In this document: in pieces, positions 8,475 through 17,565 of the stretch
How the letters are laid out: the number at the start of each line of letters is the position of its first letter
Position numbering within the stretch: the first letter of the stretch is position 1
Origin: Streptomyces uncialis
Lineage (GTDB): Bacteria > Actinomycetota > Actinomycetes > Streptomycetales > Streptomycetaceae
DNA length: 64,000 nucleotides
Direction of reading: 5' to 3'
Assembly: GCF_001905345.1 (NCBI RefSeq)
Contig: NZ_LFBV01000004.1
Location: 186,001-250,000 of the forward strand
Made by a program: the position numbers and the translations under genes
The notes under the pieces: generated by a model
Databases searched by the model: none
Told to the model about the DNA's origin: nothing
The model's input: only the letters and a program-made list of their open reading frames with translations

Positions 8475-9398
8475 TCACGCCACGTGCGGCATGACCTCGG
8501 CGGCGATCAGCTCCAGATGGTCCAGGTCGTCCAGGTCCAGCATCTGGAGGTACACCCGCTGCGAGCCGACCGCGGCGTACCGGCCCAGCTTCTCCACGAC
8601 CTCGGCCGGGGAGCCCGCGAGCCCGTTGGCCTTCAGCTCGTCCACCTCACGGCCGATCACCGCCGCCCGCCGGGCGACCTCCTTGTCGGTGCGGCCCACA
8701 CAAGCCACCAGCGCGTTGGAGTACACCAGCTCGGAGGGGGCCCGCCCGGCCTCCTCGGCGGCGGCCCGCACCCGGCCGAACTGCCGCTCGCTGTCCTCGA
8801 TCGACGCGAAGGGGATGTTGAACTCATGGGCGAAGCGCGCGGCGAGCGCGGGGGTGCGCTTCGCCCCGTGCCCGCCGATGAGGATCGGCAGCGGGGACTG
8901 CCGGGGCTTCGCCAGTGCGGGGGAGTCCTTGAGCTGGTAGTACGTGCCGTCGAAGTCGAAGCGCTCACCGACGGGCGTGTTCCACAGCCCCGTCAGGATC
9001 TCCAGCTGCTCCTCCAGCCGTCCGAACTTCTCCTTCGGGAAGGGGATGCCGTACGCCGTGTGCTCCTCCTCGTACCAGCCGGAGCCCAGGCCCAGCTCGA
9101 CCCGGCCGCCGGACATCTGATCGACCTGCGCCACCTGGATCGCCAGCACACCGGGCAGCCGGAACGTGCCCGCGGTCATCAGGGTCCCGAGCCTGATCCG
9201 CTCGGTCTCCCGGGCCAGACCGGCCAGGGTGGTCCACGCGTCCGTGGGACCGGGCAGCCCGTCCACCGCCCCCATGTGGAGATAGTGGTCCGACCGGAAG
9301 AACGCGCTGTAGTTCAGTTCCTCCGCGGTCCGCGCCACCCGGAGCAGCGTGTCGTACGTGGCGCCCTGCTGGGGCTCGGTGAAAACTCGAAGATCCAT
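8475..9398 (-). CDS. LLM-class F420-dependent oxidoreductase
   Basis: The 307-residue protein has the TIM-barrel luciferase-like layout: an N-terminal strand MDLRVFTEP, then FFRSDHYL, ARETERIRLGTLMT, MSGGRVELGLGSGWYEEEH and LPILIGGHGAKRTPALAARFA. These are typical of the F420-dependent members of the family, which transfer hydride from F420H2 to unidentified substrates. ATG 9398 is chosen over an upstream in-frame ATG (9449) because the family starts directly with the first barrel strand. It follows pnkp on the same strand after a terminator. Confidence 0.88.
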   Translation of the reverse strand: MDLRVFTEPQQGATYDTLLRVARTAEELNYSAFFRSDHYLHMGAVDGLPGPTDAWTTLAGLARETERIRLGTLMTAGTFRLPGVLAIQVAQVDQMSGGRVELGLGSGWYEEEHTAYGIPFPKEKFGRLEEQLEILTGLWNTPVGERFDFDGTYYQLKDSPALAKPRQSPLPILIGGHGAKRTPALAARFAHEFNIPFASIEDSERQFGRVRAAAEEAGRAPSELVYSNALVACVGRTDKEVARRAAVIGREVDELKANGLAGSPAEVVEKLGRYAAVGSQRVYLQMLDLDDLDHLELIAAEVMPHVA

Positions 9399-9463
9399 GC
9401 CCCCATCATGCCCGCCGCCCCCCGGTCCGGCCCGGACCGGGGACGTCACCGCTGGTCAGCGGG

Positions 9464-9507
9464 GTGCCCCGGCACGGCGGGCGCTCCGCGTCCCGGGGCC
9501 GGGGCAC
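9464..9507. terminator. Hairpin terminator downstream of pnkp
   Basis: Perfect 10-bp arms (9464-9473 and 9498-9507) around a 24-base GC-rich loop that can pair further. It lies just past the pnkp stop at 9522. Confidence 0.6.
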
Positions 9508-9521
9508 GGAGCGCGTACCGC

Positions 9522-12260
9522 TCACAGCCGGGGGTCGACCGGCTCCGACTCCAGGGCCAGTACCGCGAACACCGCCTCGTGGACCCGCCACAGCGGCTCC
9601 CCCTCGGCCAGCCGTTCCAGCGCCTCCAGCCCCAGCGCGTACTCGCGCAGTGCCAGCGAGCGCTTGTGCCCGAGGTGCCGCGAGCGCAGCCGTTCCAGGT
9701 GCTCGGGACGGGTGTACTCGGGTCCGTAGACGATCCGCAGGTACTCCCGGCCCCGGCATTTGACGCCGGGCTGCACGAGCCGGTCCCGCGCGCCCCGCAC
9801 CAGCGCCTGGAGCGGCTTGACCACCATGCCCTCGCCCCCGGCGCCGGTCAGCTCCAGCCACCAGTCGACACCCGCGCGCACCGACTTCTCGTCCCCGGTG
9901 TCCACCATGAGGCGCCGGGTGCCCTGGAGCAGACCGGTCGGGTCGTGCTCCACCAGCCGGTCGAGGAGGGCGAGCTGTTCGTCGTGCGGCAGCCCGGCCA
10001 GCGACCGGCCACGTACCGCGAGGATCTGGAACGGCGCGAGCCGTACCCCGTCGAGACCGTCGGTCGGCCGGCAGTACCGGCGGTACGCCTCGGTGAACGC
10101 GGCGGTGTCCACGGCCCGTCCGCGCTGCGCGTCCGCCAGCCCGCCGACGTCGACACCCCGCGCGGCGGCGGCCTCCAGGGCCGCGACCGCCCTCGGCAGG
10201 GCCGCGCCCGCGGCGGCGCCGACCGCCGCGTACTGCGCGCGCAGCAGCCCGGACGCCTTCAGCGACCAGGGCATCAGCTCCGCGTCGAGCAGCAGCCAGT
10301 CGGTGTCCAGCGCCTCCCAGAGCCCGGCCTTGCCGGCGGCCGTCCGCAGCCGTCCCAGAAGTTCCTCGGTGAGCGCCGCGTCGTCCAGGAAAGGGCGACC
10401 CGTCCGGGTGTAGAGGGAGCCGGTGGGACCGTCGACCCCGAACCGCTCACGGGCCGCCGCCGCGTCCCGGCAGACCAGGACCACCGCCCGGGAGCCCATG
10501 TGCTTCTCCTCGCACACCACCCGCGCCACCCCGTCGGCCGCGTACTGGGCGAACGCCTCCGCCGGGTGCTCCAGGAAGCCGTCCTGCCTGGAGGTGGCGG
10601 TCGGGGCCATCGTCGGCGGCAGATACGGCATCAGCCGGGGGTCGACCGCGAACCGGCTCATGACCTCCAGCGCCGCCGCCGCGTTCTCCTCGCGCACCGC
10701 GACCCGGCCCCCGTACCGGGTCTCCACGGTCCGGCGGCCGTGCACGTCGGACAGGGCCAGGGGCCGTCCGTCGTGCCCGCCGGGCACCTCGGCGACCAGC
10801 GGCCGGACCGGCTCGTACCAGACCCGCTCGGCCGGGACGTCCACCAGCTCGCGCTCCGGATAGCGCAGCGCCGTCAGCTTCCCGCCGAACACACAGCCGG
10901 TGTCCAGGCACAGGGTGTTGTTCAGCCAGCGGGCCTGCGGCACCGGGGTGTGGCCGTACACGACGGCCGCGGCGCCCCGGTACTCCTCCGCCCACGGGTA
11001 GCGCACCGGCAGCCCGAACTCGTCGGTCTCCCCGGTGGTGTCCCCGTACAGCGCGTGCGAACGCACCCGGCCCGAGGTACGGCCGTGGTACTTCTCCGGC
11101 AGACCCGCGTGCGAGACGACGAGCCTGCCGCCGTCCAGCACATAGTGGCCGACCAGCCCGTCCACGAACGCGGCGACCTCCGCCCGGAACTCCTCGCTCT
11201 CGCGCTCCAGCTGCGCCACCGTCTCCGGCAGCCCGTGGGTGAGCCGCACCTTGCGGCCCTTCAGCCAGCGGCCCAGCTTGTTCTCGTGGTTGCCGGGCAC
11301 GCACAGCGCGTTCCCTGCGGAGACCATGCCCATGACCCGGCGCAGCACCCCGGGACTGTCCGGTCCCCGGTCGACCAGGTCGCCCACGAAGACGGCCGTA
11401 CGGCCCTCGGGGTGGACCCCGTCGGCGTAGCCGAGCGCGGTGAGCAGTGTCTCCAGCTCGGAGCGGCAGCCATGGACGTCCCCGATCAGGTCGAACGGTC
11501 CGGTGAGGTGGGACAGGTCGTTGTACCGCTTCTCGGTGACGATCCGGGCCGCGTCGATCTCCTCGGTCCCCCGCAGCACATGGACCTTGCGGAAGCCCTC
11601 GCGCTCCAGTCCCCGCAGCGAACGCCGCAGTTCGCGCTGGTGACGGCGGATCACATGCACGGGCATGTCCGCGCGGTCGGCCCGCTCGGCGTTGCGCCGC
11701 GCGCACACCGCCTCGGGCACGTCGAGCACGATCGCGATGGGCAGGACATCGTGCTCCCGGGCCAGCCGGATCAGCCCGGCCCGCGCCGAGGACTGCACAT
11801 TGGTGGCGTCCACGACGGTCCGGCGGCCCGCCGCGAGACGCTTGCCCGCGATGTAGTGGAGCACGTCGAAGGCGTCGCCGGACGCCGACTGGTCGTTCTC
11901 GTCGTCCGCGACCAGCCCCCGGCAGAAGTCGCTGGAGAGCACCTCGGTCGGCCGGAAGTGTCTGCGGGCGAAGGTCGACTTGCCGGAGCCGGACGCTCCG
12001 ACGAGCACCACGAGGGACAGATCGGTGACCGGCAGCGTGCGGGCGGGAGCCCCCGGCGCGGTGACGAGCGCGGTGTCCGGTGCGGTGTCCGGTGTGGCTA
12101 CCTGCGCGGCGTGCCGAGCGATGTCTGGTCCGGTGTCCGGTGGGGCGTCCCGCGTCGTGTCACGTGAGGCGTTCTGGGGCGTGGCCCGGTCGGTGTCCCG
12201 TGCTGCCCGCGATCCGGTGTCCGACGCGGACCCCGCGCCGGTGTTCACTGCGTCGTTCAT
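9522..12260 (-). CDS. pnkp: Polynucleotide kinase-phosphatase-ligase Pnkp
   Basis: The 912-residue protein is the bacterial Pnkp of the Pnkp/Hen1 RNA-repair system. A ~75-residue Asp/Thr/Pro-rich disordered tail precedes a 5'-kinase domain with Walker A GASGSGKST (about 88-96). A binuclear metallophosphoesterase follows, with GDVHG (about 260), GDLVDRG and GNHE, which removes 2',3'-cyclic phosphate ends. The C-terminal adenylyltransferase has the motif I lysine in KHMGSR (about 584). Together they prepare and seal cleaved RNA with Hen1. The start ATG overlaps the hen1 stop (ATGA), so the two are coupled. Confidence 0.95.
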   Translation of the reverse strand: MNDAVNTGAGSASDTGSRAARDTDRATPQNASRDTTRDAPPDTGPDIARHAAQVATPDTAPDTALVTAPGAPARTLPVTDLSLVVLVGASGSGKSTFARRHFRPTEVLSSDFCRGLVADDENDQSASGDAFDVLHYIAGKRLAAGRRTVVDATNVQSSARAGLIRLAREHDVLPIAIVLDVPEAVCARRNAERADRADMPVHVIRRHQRELRRSLRGLEREGFRKVHVLRGTEEIDAARIVTEKRYNDLSHLTGPFDLIGDVHGCRSELETLLTALGYADGVHPEGRTAVFVGDLVDRGPDSPGVLRRVMGMVSAGNALCVPGNHENKLGRWLKGRKVRLTHGLPETVAQLERESEEFRAEVAAFVDGLVGHYVLDGGRLVVSHAGLPEKYHGRTSGRVRSHALYGDTTGETDEFGLPVRYPWAEEYRGAAAVVYGHTPVPQARWLNNTLCLDTGCVFGGKLTALRYPERELVDVPAERVWYEPVRPLVAEVPGGHDGRPLALSDVHGRRTVETRYGGRVAVREENAAAALEVMSRFAVDPRLMPYLPPTMAPTATSRQDGFLEHPAEAFAQYAADGVARVVCEEKHMGSRAVVLVCRDAAAARERFGVDGPTGSLYTRTGRPFLDDAALTEELLGRLRTAAGKAGLWEALDTDWLLLDAELMPWSLKASGLLRAQYAAVGAAAGAALPRAVAALEAAAARGVDVGGLADAQRGRAVDTAAFTEAYRRYCRPTDGLDGVRLAPFQILAVRGRSLAGLPHDEQLALLDRLVEHDPTGLLQGTRRLMVDTGDEKSVRAGVDWWLELTGAGGEGMVVKPLQALVRGARDRLVQPGVKCRGREYLRIVYGPEYTRPEHLERLRSRHLGHKRSLALREYALGLEALERLAEGEPLWRVHEAVFAVLALESEPVDPRL

Positions 12261-13837
12261 GCCGCTCCGTCCTCCCTCACCGCGTCGGTGGGCGCGTTGC
12301 CCGTGTGCGAGACATTGCCCGCGTCCGCGAGAGTGCTTGCGCCTGTGCCCGCGAGAGTGCCCGTACCCGCCCGCTCGGCCGTACGCGCTGTCGGGTTCGC
12401 TTCGTCGTCCCGCTGGAACAGGGCGAGCTGGGTGGGCGGGCCCACCTCCGGGTCGTCCGGTCCGACCGGTCGCAGCTCCACGGTGTAGCCGTGGCGCCGG
12501 GCCACCGAGCCTGCCCACTCCCGGAACTCGTCGCGACGCCACTCGAACCGGTGGTCGCGGTGGCGTACCTGCCCCGCGGGCAGCGACTCCCAGCGCACGT
12601 TGTACTCGGAGTTCGGGGTCGTCACCACGACCGTCCCGGGGCGCGCGGCTCCGAACACGGCGTACTCCAGCGCGGGCAGCCGCGCCGGGTCGACATGCTC
12701 GATCACCTCGCACAGCACGGCCGCGTCGTACCCCTCCAGCCTGGGGTCCGTGTACGTGAGCGAGCCCTGGAACAGCGTCACCCGCGCCGCCTGCCGCTCG
12801 CCCATCCGGTCCAGCCGCAACCGCCGCGCGGCGACCGCGAGCGCCCGGGTCGACACATCGACCCCCGCGATCCGCGTGAAGCGCGGGTCCTTCAGCAGGG
12901 CCTGCACCAGCTGTCCCTGACCGCAGCCCAGATCCACGACCCGCGCCGCGCCGCTCTCACGCAGCGCGGCCGTGATCGCCTCCCGGCGGGCCACCGCCAG
13001 CGGCACGGGCTTCTCCTCGGTGTCCGTGGCCTCGTCGACGGCGTTGTCGATCTCCTCGATCCCGGTGCCGTCGCTCTCGGCGAGCCGCTCCAGCGCCAGC
13101 CGTGCCAGCGCGGTACGCGCCAGGGCCCCCCGGTGCGACAGATAGCGGCCCACGATGACCTGCTGCTCCGGGTGGCCGGCCAGCCAGCCCTCCCCGGCGC
13201 GCAGCAGTTTGTCGACCTCGTCCGGCGACACCCAGTAGTGCTTGGCGTCGTCCAGCACCGGCATCAGTACGTACAGATGCCGCAGGGCCTGGCCGAGGGT
13301 GTGTTCCGTGCCCTCCAGGACCAGGTCCACACAGCGGGAGTCGCCCCACTCGGGGAACCGCTCGTCCAGCGGCACCGGGGTCGCGGTGACCGTCCAGCCG
13401 AGCGGCGCGAACAGCGCGCGCACCAGCTCGGGGCCGCCCCGCGCGGACAGCGAGGGCACCTCGATCCGCAGCGGCAGCGGCTGCGCGGCCCGCTCGGGCA
13501 TCGCCTTGCACCGACCGCTCAGCGCGCTGGAGAACACCCGGGCGAGGGCCACCGCGAGCAGCGAGGTCGCCGCGTAAGGACGGTCGTTCACATAGCTCGC
13601 GTGCGTCGGATCGGGGGAGCCCCCCGGGCCCTTGCTCCGGCGGACCAGCGCCACGGGGTCGACCTCCAGCAGCAGCGCCGCCGTGCAGCGCCCGGGCGCC
13701 GCCTCCGGGTAGAAGACGTGCGCGGTGCCATGGGACGTGGAGAACGCCTGGCAGCCGTCCGGGTGCTTGTGCAGCAGGAATCCCAGGTCGGTCGCGGGAC
13801 GCTCGGGGGTACCGGTGGTGGTGACGGTGAGAAGCAC
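12257..13837 (-). CDS. hen1: Bacterial Hen1 3'-terminal RNA ribose 2'-O-methyltransferase
   Basis: The 526-residue protein has the N-terminal Pnkp ligase-activating half (GFLLHKHPD, AHVFYPEA, HYWVSPDEVDKLL) and a C-terminal SAM methyltransferase. The latter shows VVDLGCGQGQL, then CEVIEHVDP, which supplies the two Glu and first His of the metal site, and a later His in HRDHRFEW. Hen1 methylates the 2'-OH of the 3' end so that Pnkp-repaired RNA cannot be cut again at that site. The start GTG 13837 is chosen from the family's usual LLT(V/I)(T/S)TTGTPE beginning. It is the first gene of a two-gene operon. Confidence 0.95.
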   Translation of the reverse strand: MLLTVTTTGTPERPATDLGFLLHKHPDGCQAFSTSHGTAHVFYPEAAPGRCTAALLLEVDPVALVRRSKGPGGSPDPTHASYVNDRPYAATSLLAVALARVFSSALSGRCKAMPERAAQPLPLRIEVPSLSARGGPELVRALFAPLGWTVTATPVPLDERFPEWGDSRCVDLVLEGTEHTLGQALRHLYVLMPVLDDAKHYWVSPDEVDKLLRAGEGWLAGHPEQQVIVGRYLSHRGALARTALARLALERLAESDGTGIEEIDNAVDEATDTEEKPVPLAVARREAITAALRESGAARVVDLGCGQGQLVQALLKDPRFTRIAGVDVSTRALAVAARRLRLDRMGERQAARVTLFQGSLTYTDPRLEGYDAAVLCEVIEHVDPARLPALEYAVFGAARPGTVVVTTPNSEYNVRWESLPAGQVRHRDHRFEWRRDEFREWAGSVARRHGYTVELRPVGPDDPEVGPPTQLALFQRDDEANPTARTAERAGTGTLAGTGASTLADAGNVSHTGNAPTDAVREDGAA

Positions 13838-14131
13838 CTGTACGAGTATTCCCCCGCCGCCCGTCCGGAGCGAGGGACTTTTCCCGCGTACACCCTGCTC
13901 CCGCCCGGCCGGACCCGCGAGGGGGAGTGCGCCGTACGGGGCCGGGCCACCCGCGCGGACGTACCGCCGGAAGATCACCTGAGTGGCCCGGCGCGGGCGG
14001 CGGTGACCTGCGGTGATCCCCTGCGGACGGGGCGGTGGGGCGGGCCGCCCCGCTGGTGCGGGGAGCCGGTGGAGATGCGCTCGCACCCGACGGACCGTCA
14101 CATGAGGGTGCGACGGCACCGGCTCTCGTCA

Positions 14132-14155
14132 GCGTGCGGGCAAGGCCCCGCACGC
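14132..14155. promoter_or_regulatory. Leader hairpin upstream of the surface-protein gene
   Basis: 9-bp arms GCGTGCGGG and CCCGCACGC with a 6-base spacer end 24 bases before ATG 14180. It may be a structured 5' leader or an operator. The rest of the 342-base gap 13838-14179 holds only GC-rich sequence. Confidence 0.4.
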
Positions 14156-14179
14156 GGCTGGCGCCTGACGGAGGATCAA

Positions 14180-14755
14180 ATGAACGCTCGACGCATGCTG
14201 GCCTCGGCCGGGGTGGCCGCGGCCACGGTCGCCCTCACCGCGCCGCTCGCCTTTGCCACCGGCACCCCGGCGGGCGGGGAGCCGGGACCGCGGCCCGGCG
14301 CGGAGACGCTGTCGTTCTCGCCGAACCCGGTCCGGGCCGGGAACCACACGACGGTCCGCACCTTCTCCTGCGGCAACAGCCGGTCCGCGACGGTCAACAC
14401 GGAGTCGCTCGGCGGACGCCATGTCCGGCTCACCCGGGACGGCCGCGGCGGCGACGGCCGTGACCAGGACGCCGGGCGCGGCCAGCAGCTCGGGGGACGC
14501 GACGAGCTGAGCGGACGCCTCGACGTGCCCTGGAACACCCGCCCCGGCCGTTACAACGTCCACGGGACGTGCGACAGCGGCGCGCGTCTCACCGGAGTGC
14601 TGGAGGTCGTGCCCTCGGGCGGCTCCCACGCGGGGTTCGGCGGTGACCGGGACGGCTCCGCGGTGGCGACCGGTGCCGGAGCCGTACTGATCACCGGGGC
14701 CGCGCTCGGCGGCGGATACCTGTACCGGCTGCGGCGGGTGCGGCAGGCCGTCTGA
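14180..14755 (+). CDS. Exported, membrane-anchored surface protein
   Basis: The 191-residue product starts at ATG 14180 after GGAGGATCAA. It has a clear signal peptide (residues 1-27), an immunoglobulin-like beta-rich middle (LSFSPNPVRAGNHTTVRTFSC, with a second Cys in GTCDSG, possibly a disulfide) and a Gly-rich linker. A C-terminal hydrophobic segment (about 160-180) and Arg-rich tail form a sorting-signal-like end. There is no LPXTG. The next gene is a class F sortase, and this family is regularly found next to one, so it is the likely substrate or partner. Confidence 0.75.
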   Translation: MNARRMLASAGVAAATVALTAPLAFATGTPAGGEPGPRPGAETLSFSPNPVRAGNHTTVRTFSCGNSRSATVNTESLGGRHVRLTRDGRGGDGRDQDAGRGQQLGGRDELSGRLDVPWNTRPGRYNVHGTCDSGARLTGVLEVVPSGGSHAGFGGDRDGSAVATGAGAVLITGAALGGGYLYRLRRVRQAV

Positions 14756-14816
14756 GGTCCGCCGCCCGGGGGCGGTCGGGGGGCCTGTGCGCGGCGGGTG
14801 ACGAGGAGGGTTCGGT

Positions 14817-15572
14817 ATGGATCGGTATACGGGCGGTTCGGGCCGTGCGGGTGTTCCGGCCGTTGCGGGTGGTACGGAACAGGGCCGTGACGAGGGCGAG
14901 GTGCTGCGGGCGGCCCTCGCGGCCCATGAGCGGGCGAGCCGCGCCGAGACCGGCAGACGGCTGCGCGTGGGCTGGTCCTCGATGGCGCTCGCGGTCCTCG
15001 TCGGAATCCGGCTGGTGCAGGGCGAGCCGCCCGCCGAGCCGCCACGGCCCACGCCCGCCGCGGCCGTCCGGGCGGCACCCTCCGGCCCGGCCGCCCGGAG
15101 CGCCCACGCCCCCCTCGCCGTCAGCCGCCCCGCCCGGGTCCTCGTCCCGGCCGTCGGGGTGGACGCGCCGCTCCAGGACATCGGGTACGACCCGCGCGGG
15201 CAGATCGCGGCGCCGCCGCCCGACCGGCCGGACCTCGCGGGCTGGTTCGCCCAGGGCCCCACCCCGGGCGAACGGGGCACCGCCGTGATCACCGGCCATG
15301 TGGACACCCGCACCGGCCCGGCGGTCTTCTACCCGCTCGGCGCCCTGGACAAGGGCGCGACCGTCGAGGTGCCCCGCGCGGACGGCCGGACCGCCCTGTT
15401 CACCGTGTACGGGATCGAGGTCCTCAAACGCGACGGGTTCCCCTCCGAGCGGGTCTACGGCGATCTGGGGCGCGCCGAACTCCGCCTCATCACCTGCGGT
15501 GGGACGTTCACCGGTGAGGCGGGCTACGACGCCAACGTGGTCGTCTTCGCGACCCTCAGCGGAGTCCGCTGA
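14817..15572 (+). CDS. Class F sortase
   Basis: The 251-residue protein has an N-terminal cytoplasmic tail, one transmembrane segment (about residues 55-70), a Pro-rich linker and a sortase barrel. The catalytic His is in ITGHVDTRTG (about 160) and the catalytic Cys in LITCGG (about 227). Sortases cleave a sorting signal and transfer the protein to a nucleophile; class F is the actinobacterial type of poorly known function. Start ATG 14817 has GAGGAGGG upstream. It lies 61 bases after its presumed partner. Confidence 0.88.
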   Translation: MDRYTGGSGRAGVPAVAGGTEQGRDEGEVLRAALAAHERASRAETGRRLRVGWSSMALAVLVGIRLVQGEPPAEPPRPTPAAAVRAAPSGPAARSAHAPLAVSRPARVLVPAVGVDAPLQDIGYDPRGQIAAPPPDRPDLAGWFAQGPTPGERGTAVITGHVDTRTGPAVFYPLGALDKGATVEVPRADGRTALFTVYGIEVLKRDGFPSERVYGDLGRAELRLITCGGTFTGEAGYDANVVVFATLSGVR

Positions 15573-15736
15573 AGCCTTCCGGCGGGTCAGGGGTTCTTGG
15601 GGTCCCCGGGGTCTCGGGGTCCCGTGGGCCTGTGGGCCTGTGGCCGGGTGGTGCGCGGTTCCCCGCGGGGCGCCTTCGCTTGCGCCTCCGGGTCCTCTCG
15701 TGCGGGCGCACTTGTTCCTGTGCGGGTCGTTCATGG

Positions 15737-16072
15737 GTGCGCGGTTCCCCTCCCGACCGGATCGGTCAGGTCGAGCAGTTCCTGGACGCCCTGCGGACCG
15801 TCGCGGGCGGGGGCACGGTCGTCGACCCCGAGGTCGTCCGCCAGTTGCTGCGCCGCCGCCGTGACCCGCTGGAACGGCTGACGCCGCGTGAGCGCGAGGT
15901 GCTGGCGCTGGTCGCCGAGGGCCGGTCCAACAGCTCGGTCGCCCGGGAACTCGTCGTCTCCGAGGCGGCCGTGGTCAAGCACATCGGCAACATCCTCGCC
16001 AAGCTCGACCTGCCGCCCGCCGGAGACACCCACCGCCGGGTACTCGCCGTCCTCGCATACCTGCGCGCCTGA
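15737..16072 (+). pseudogene. LuxR-type response regulator remnant, receiver domain lost
   Basis: Only the end of a NarL/FixJ response regulator is left. From about 15755 it reads the linker FLDALRTVAGGGTVVDPEVV and a complete LuxR helix-turn-helix (LTPREREVLALVAEGRSN, AAVVKHIGNILAKLDLP). The phosphoacceptor receiver domain (about 120 residues) is missing and the upstream 180 bases are GC-rich sequence without similarity to it. GTG 15737 could still start a 111-residue DNA-binding protein, but no ribosome site is clear. I call it a 5'-truncated pseudogene. Confidence 0.7.
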
Positions 16073-16078
16073 GCGCCG

Positions 16079-16190
16079 CCCGAGCAGCGCCTGAGCCGAG
16101 CTGAGCCCGAGCCGAACCCGAGCCGAACCCGAGCGGCGCCTGAGCCGAACCCGAGCGGCGCCCGACCGGCGCCCGAGCGACGGCGGCGAC
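16079..16190. repeat. Imperfect GAGCCGAACCC / GAGCGGCGCC repeats
   Basis: A run of 5-11-base repeats built from GAGC units, including a 22-base unit present twice, just after the regulator remnant. It carries no gene. Confidence 0.7.
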
Positions 16191-16241
16191 CCGCGCGGCG
16201 CCGCCGCCGACGAGCGCCCCTCCTCCACGGGCCGGGCGGGC

Positions 16242-16253
16242 TACCGTCGGCGG
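16242..16253 (+). promoter_or_regulatory. -10 element (TACCGT) upstream of arcA
   Basis: TACCGT at 16242-16247 lies six bases before an in-frame ATG at 16254. Transcription from here would give either a leaderless longer ArcA or a 48-base leader to the better-supported start at 16302. Confidence 0.5.
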
Positions 16254-16301
16254 ATGAGCGAACGCCGCGCCCGATGCGCCGCGTCGGGGAAGGATGGCTC
16301 C

Positions 16302-17534
16302 ATGGGATTCCACGTCGACTCCGAGACCGGACGGCTGCGCCACGTCATACTGCACCGGCCCGACCTGGAGCTGAAACGGCTCACGCCCAGCAACCGCGAC
16401 GCCCTCCTCTTCGACGACGTCCTGTGGGTGCGCCGGGCCCGCCAGGAGCACGACGGGTTCGCGGACGTCCTGCGCGACCGGGGTGTGAGCGTCCATCTGT
16501 TCGGTGACCTGCTCACCGAGTCGCTGGAGGTGCCGGAGGCCCGGGAGCTGGTCCTGGACCGGGTCTTCGACGAGAAGGAGTACGGTCCGCTCGCCACCGA
16601 TCATCTGCGGGCCGCGTTCGCGCGGCTGCCGTCGGCGGAGCTGTGCGAGGCGCTGGTGGGCGGGATGACGAAGCGTGAGTTCCTGGAGCGGCACGCCGAG
16701 CCCGTCTCCGTCCGCTTCCATGTGATGGAGCTGGACGACTTCCTGCTGGACCCGCTGCCCAACCACCTCTTCACCCGGGACACCTCCGCGTGGATCTACG
16801 ACGGTGTCTCCATCAACGCGATGCGCTGGCCCGCGCGGCGCCGCGAGACCGTCCACTTCGAGGCGATCTACCGGCACCATCCGCTGTTCCGGCCCGCCTC
16901 GGCGGGCCCGTTCCACATCTGGTCCGAGGGGCAGACCGACTACCCGTCCACGATCGAGGGCGGGGACGTCCTGGTCATCGGCAACGGCGCGGTCCTCATC
17001 GGGATGAGCGAGCGCACCACCCCGCAGGCCGTCGAGATGCTGGCGCAGCGGCTCTTCGCGGCCGGTTCCGCGCGCACCACCGTGGCGCTGGACATGCCCA
17101 AGCGGCGGGCCTTCATGCACCTCGACACGGTGATGACGATGGTCGACGCCGACACCTTCACCCAGTACGCCGGTCTCGGGATGCTCCGCTCGTACACCAT
17201 CGAACCGGGCGACGCAGCGCATGAACTGAAGGTCACCGACCATCCGCCGGAGCAGATGCACCGGGCGATCGCCGCCGCTCTCGGCCTCAGCGAGATCCGG
17301 GTGCTCACCGCCACCCAGGACGTGCACGCGGCGGAGCGGGAGCAGTGGGACGACGGCTGCAACGTCCTCGCCGTCGAACCGGGGGTCGTCGTCGCGTACG
17401 AGCGCAACGCCACGACCAACACGCATCTGCGCAAGCAGGGCATCGAGGTCATCGAGATCCTCGGCAGCGAGCTGGGCCGTGGCCGGGGCGGCCCGCGCTG
17501 CATGAGCTGCCCGCTGCAACGGGACCCTGCGTGA
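16302..17534 (+). CDS. arcA: Arginine deiminase
   Basis: The 410-residue enzyme hydrolyses L-arginine to citrulline and ammonia. The family marks are LHRPDLELKRLTPSN, LFDDVLWV, FTRDTSAWI and EGGDVL, and the C-terminal nucleophile is Cys400 in GGPRCMSCPL. Length is normal for the family. Start ATG 16302 has GGGGAAGGA seven bases upstream and matches the usual GFHVDSETG beginning; ATG 16254 is an alternative if a leaderless mRNA is made. The ornithine carbamoyltransferase gene follows 320 bases later, as expected for the arginine deiminase route, but no carbamate kinase is present. Confidence 0.95.
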   Translation: MGFHVDSETGRLRHVILHRPDLELKRLTPSNRDALLFDDVLWVRRARQEHDGFADVLRDRGVSVHLFGDLLTESLEVPEARELVLDRVFDEKEYGPLATDHLRAAFARLPSAELCEALVGGMTKREFLERHAEPVSVRFHVMELDDFLLDPLPNHLFTRDTSAWIYDGVSINAMRWPARRRETVHFEAIYRHHPLFRPASAGPFHIWSEGQTDYPSTIEGGDVLVIGNGAVLIGMSERTTPQAVEMLAQRLFAAGSARTTVALDMPKRRAFMHLDTVMTMVDADTFTQYAGLGMLRSYTIEPGDAAHELKVTDHPPEQMHRAIAAALGLSEIRVLTATQDVHAAEREQWDDGCNVLAVEPGVVVAYERNATTNTHLRKQGIEVIEILGSELGRGRGGPRCMSCPLQRDPA

Positions 17535-17565
17535 CCGGGGTGACCGGGGTGACCGGGGTGGACTG
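17533..17565. repeat. Tandem GTGACCGGGG repeat
   Basis: Three to four copies of a 10-base unit immediately after the arcA stop, followed by looser GACCG repeats up to about 17,770. This 320-base gap holds no gene, only these repeats and the argF promoter. Confidence 0.7.

Noticed and set aside
7666..8478. 270-codon minus-strand frame with a 15-residue His/Pro/Ser repeat
   Set aside because: It overlaps the whole DUF6099 gene; the repeat is explained by the 45-bp tandem DNA repeat and no good start exists.
8220..14755. Very long open frames on the plus strand (1315 codons at 8220-12167 and 891 codons at 12080-14755)
   Set aside because: They are antisense to the LLM oxidoreductase, pnkp and hen1 genes, whose motifs are unambiguous. 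Long antisense frames are a usual by-product of high GC; only the last 191 codons (from 14180) are a real gene.
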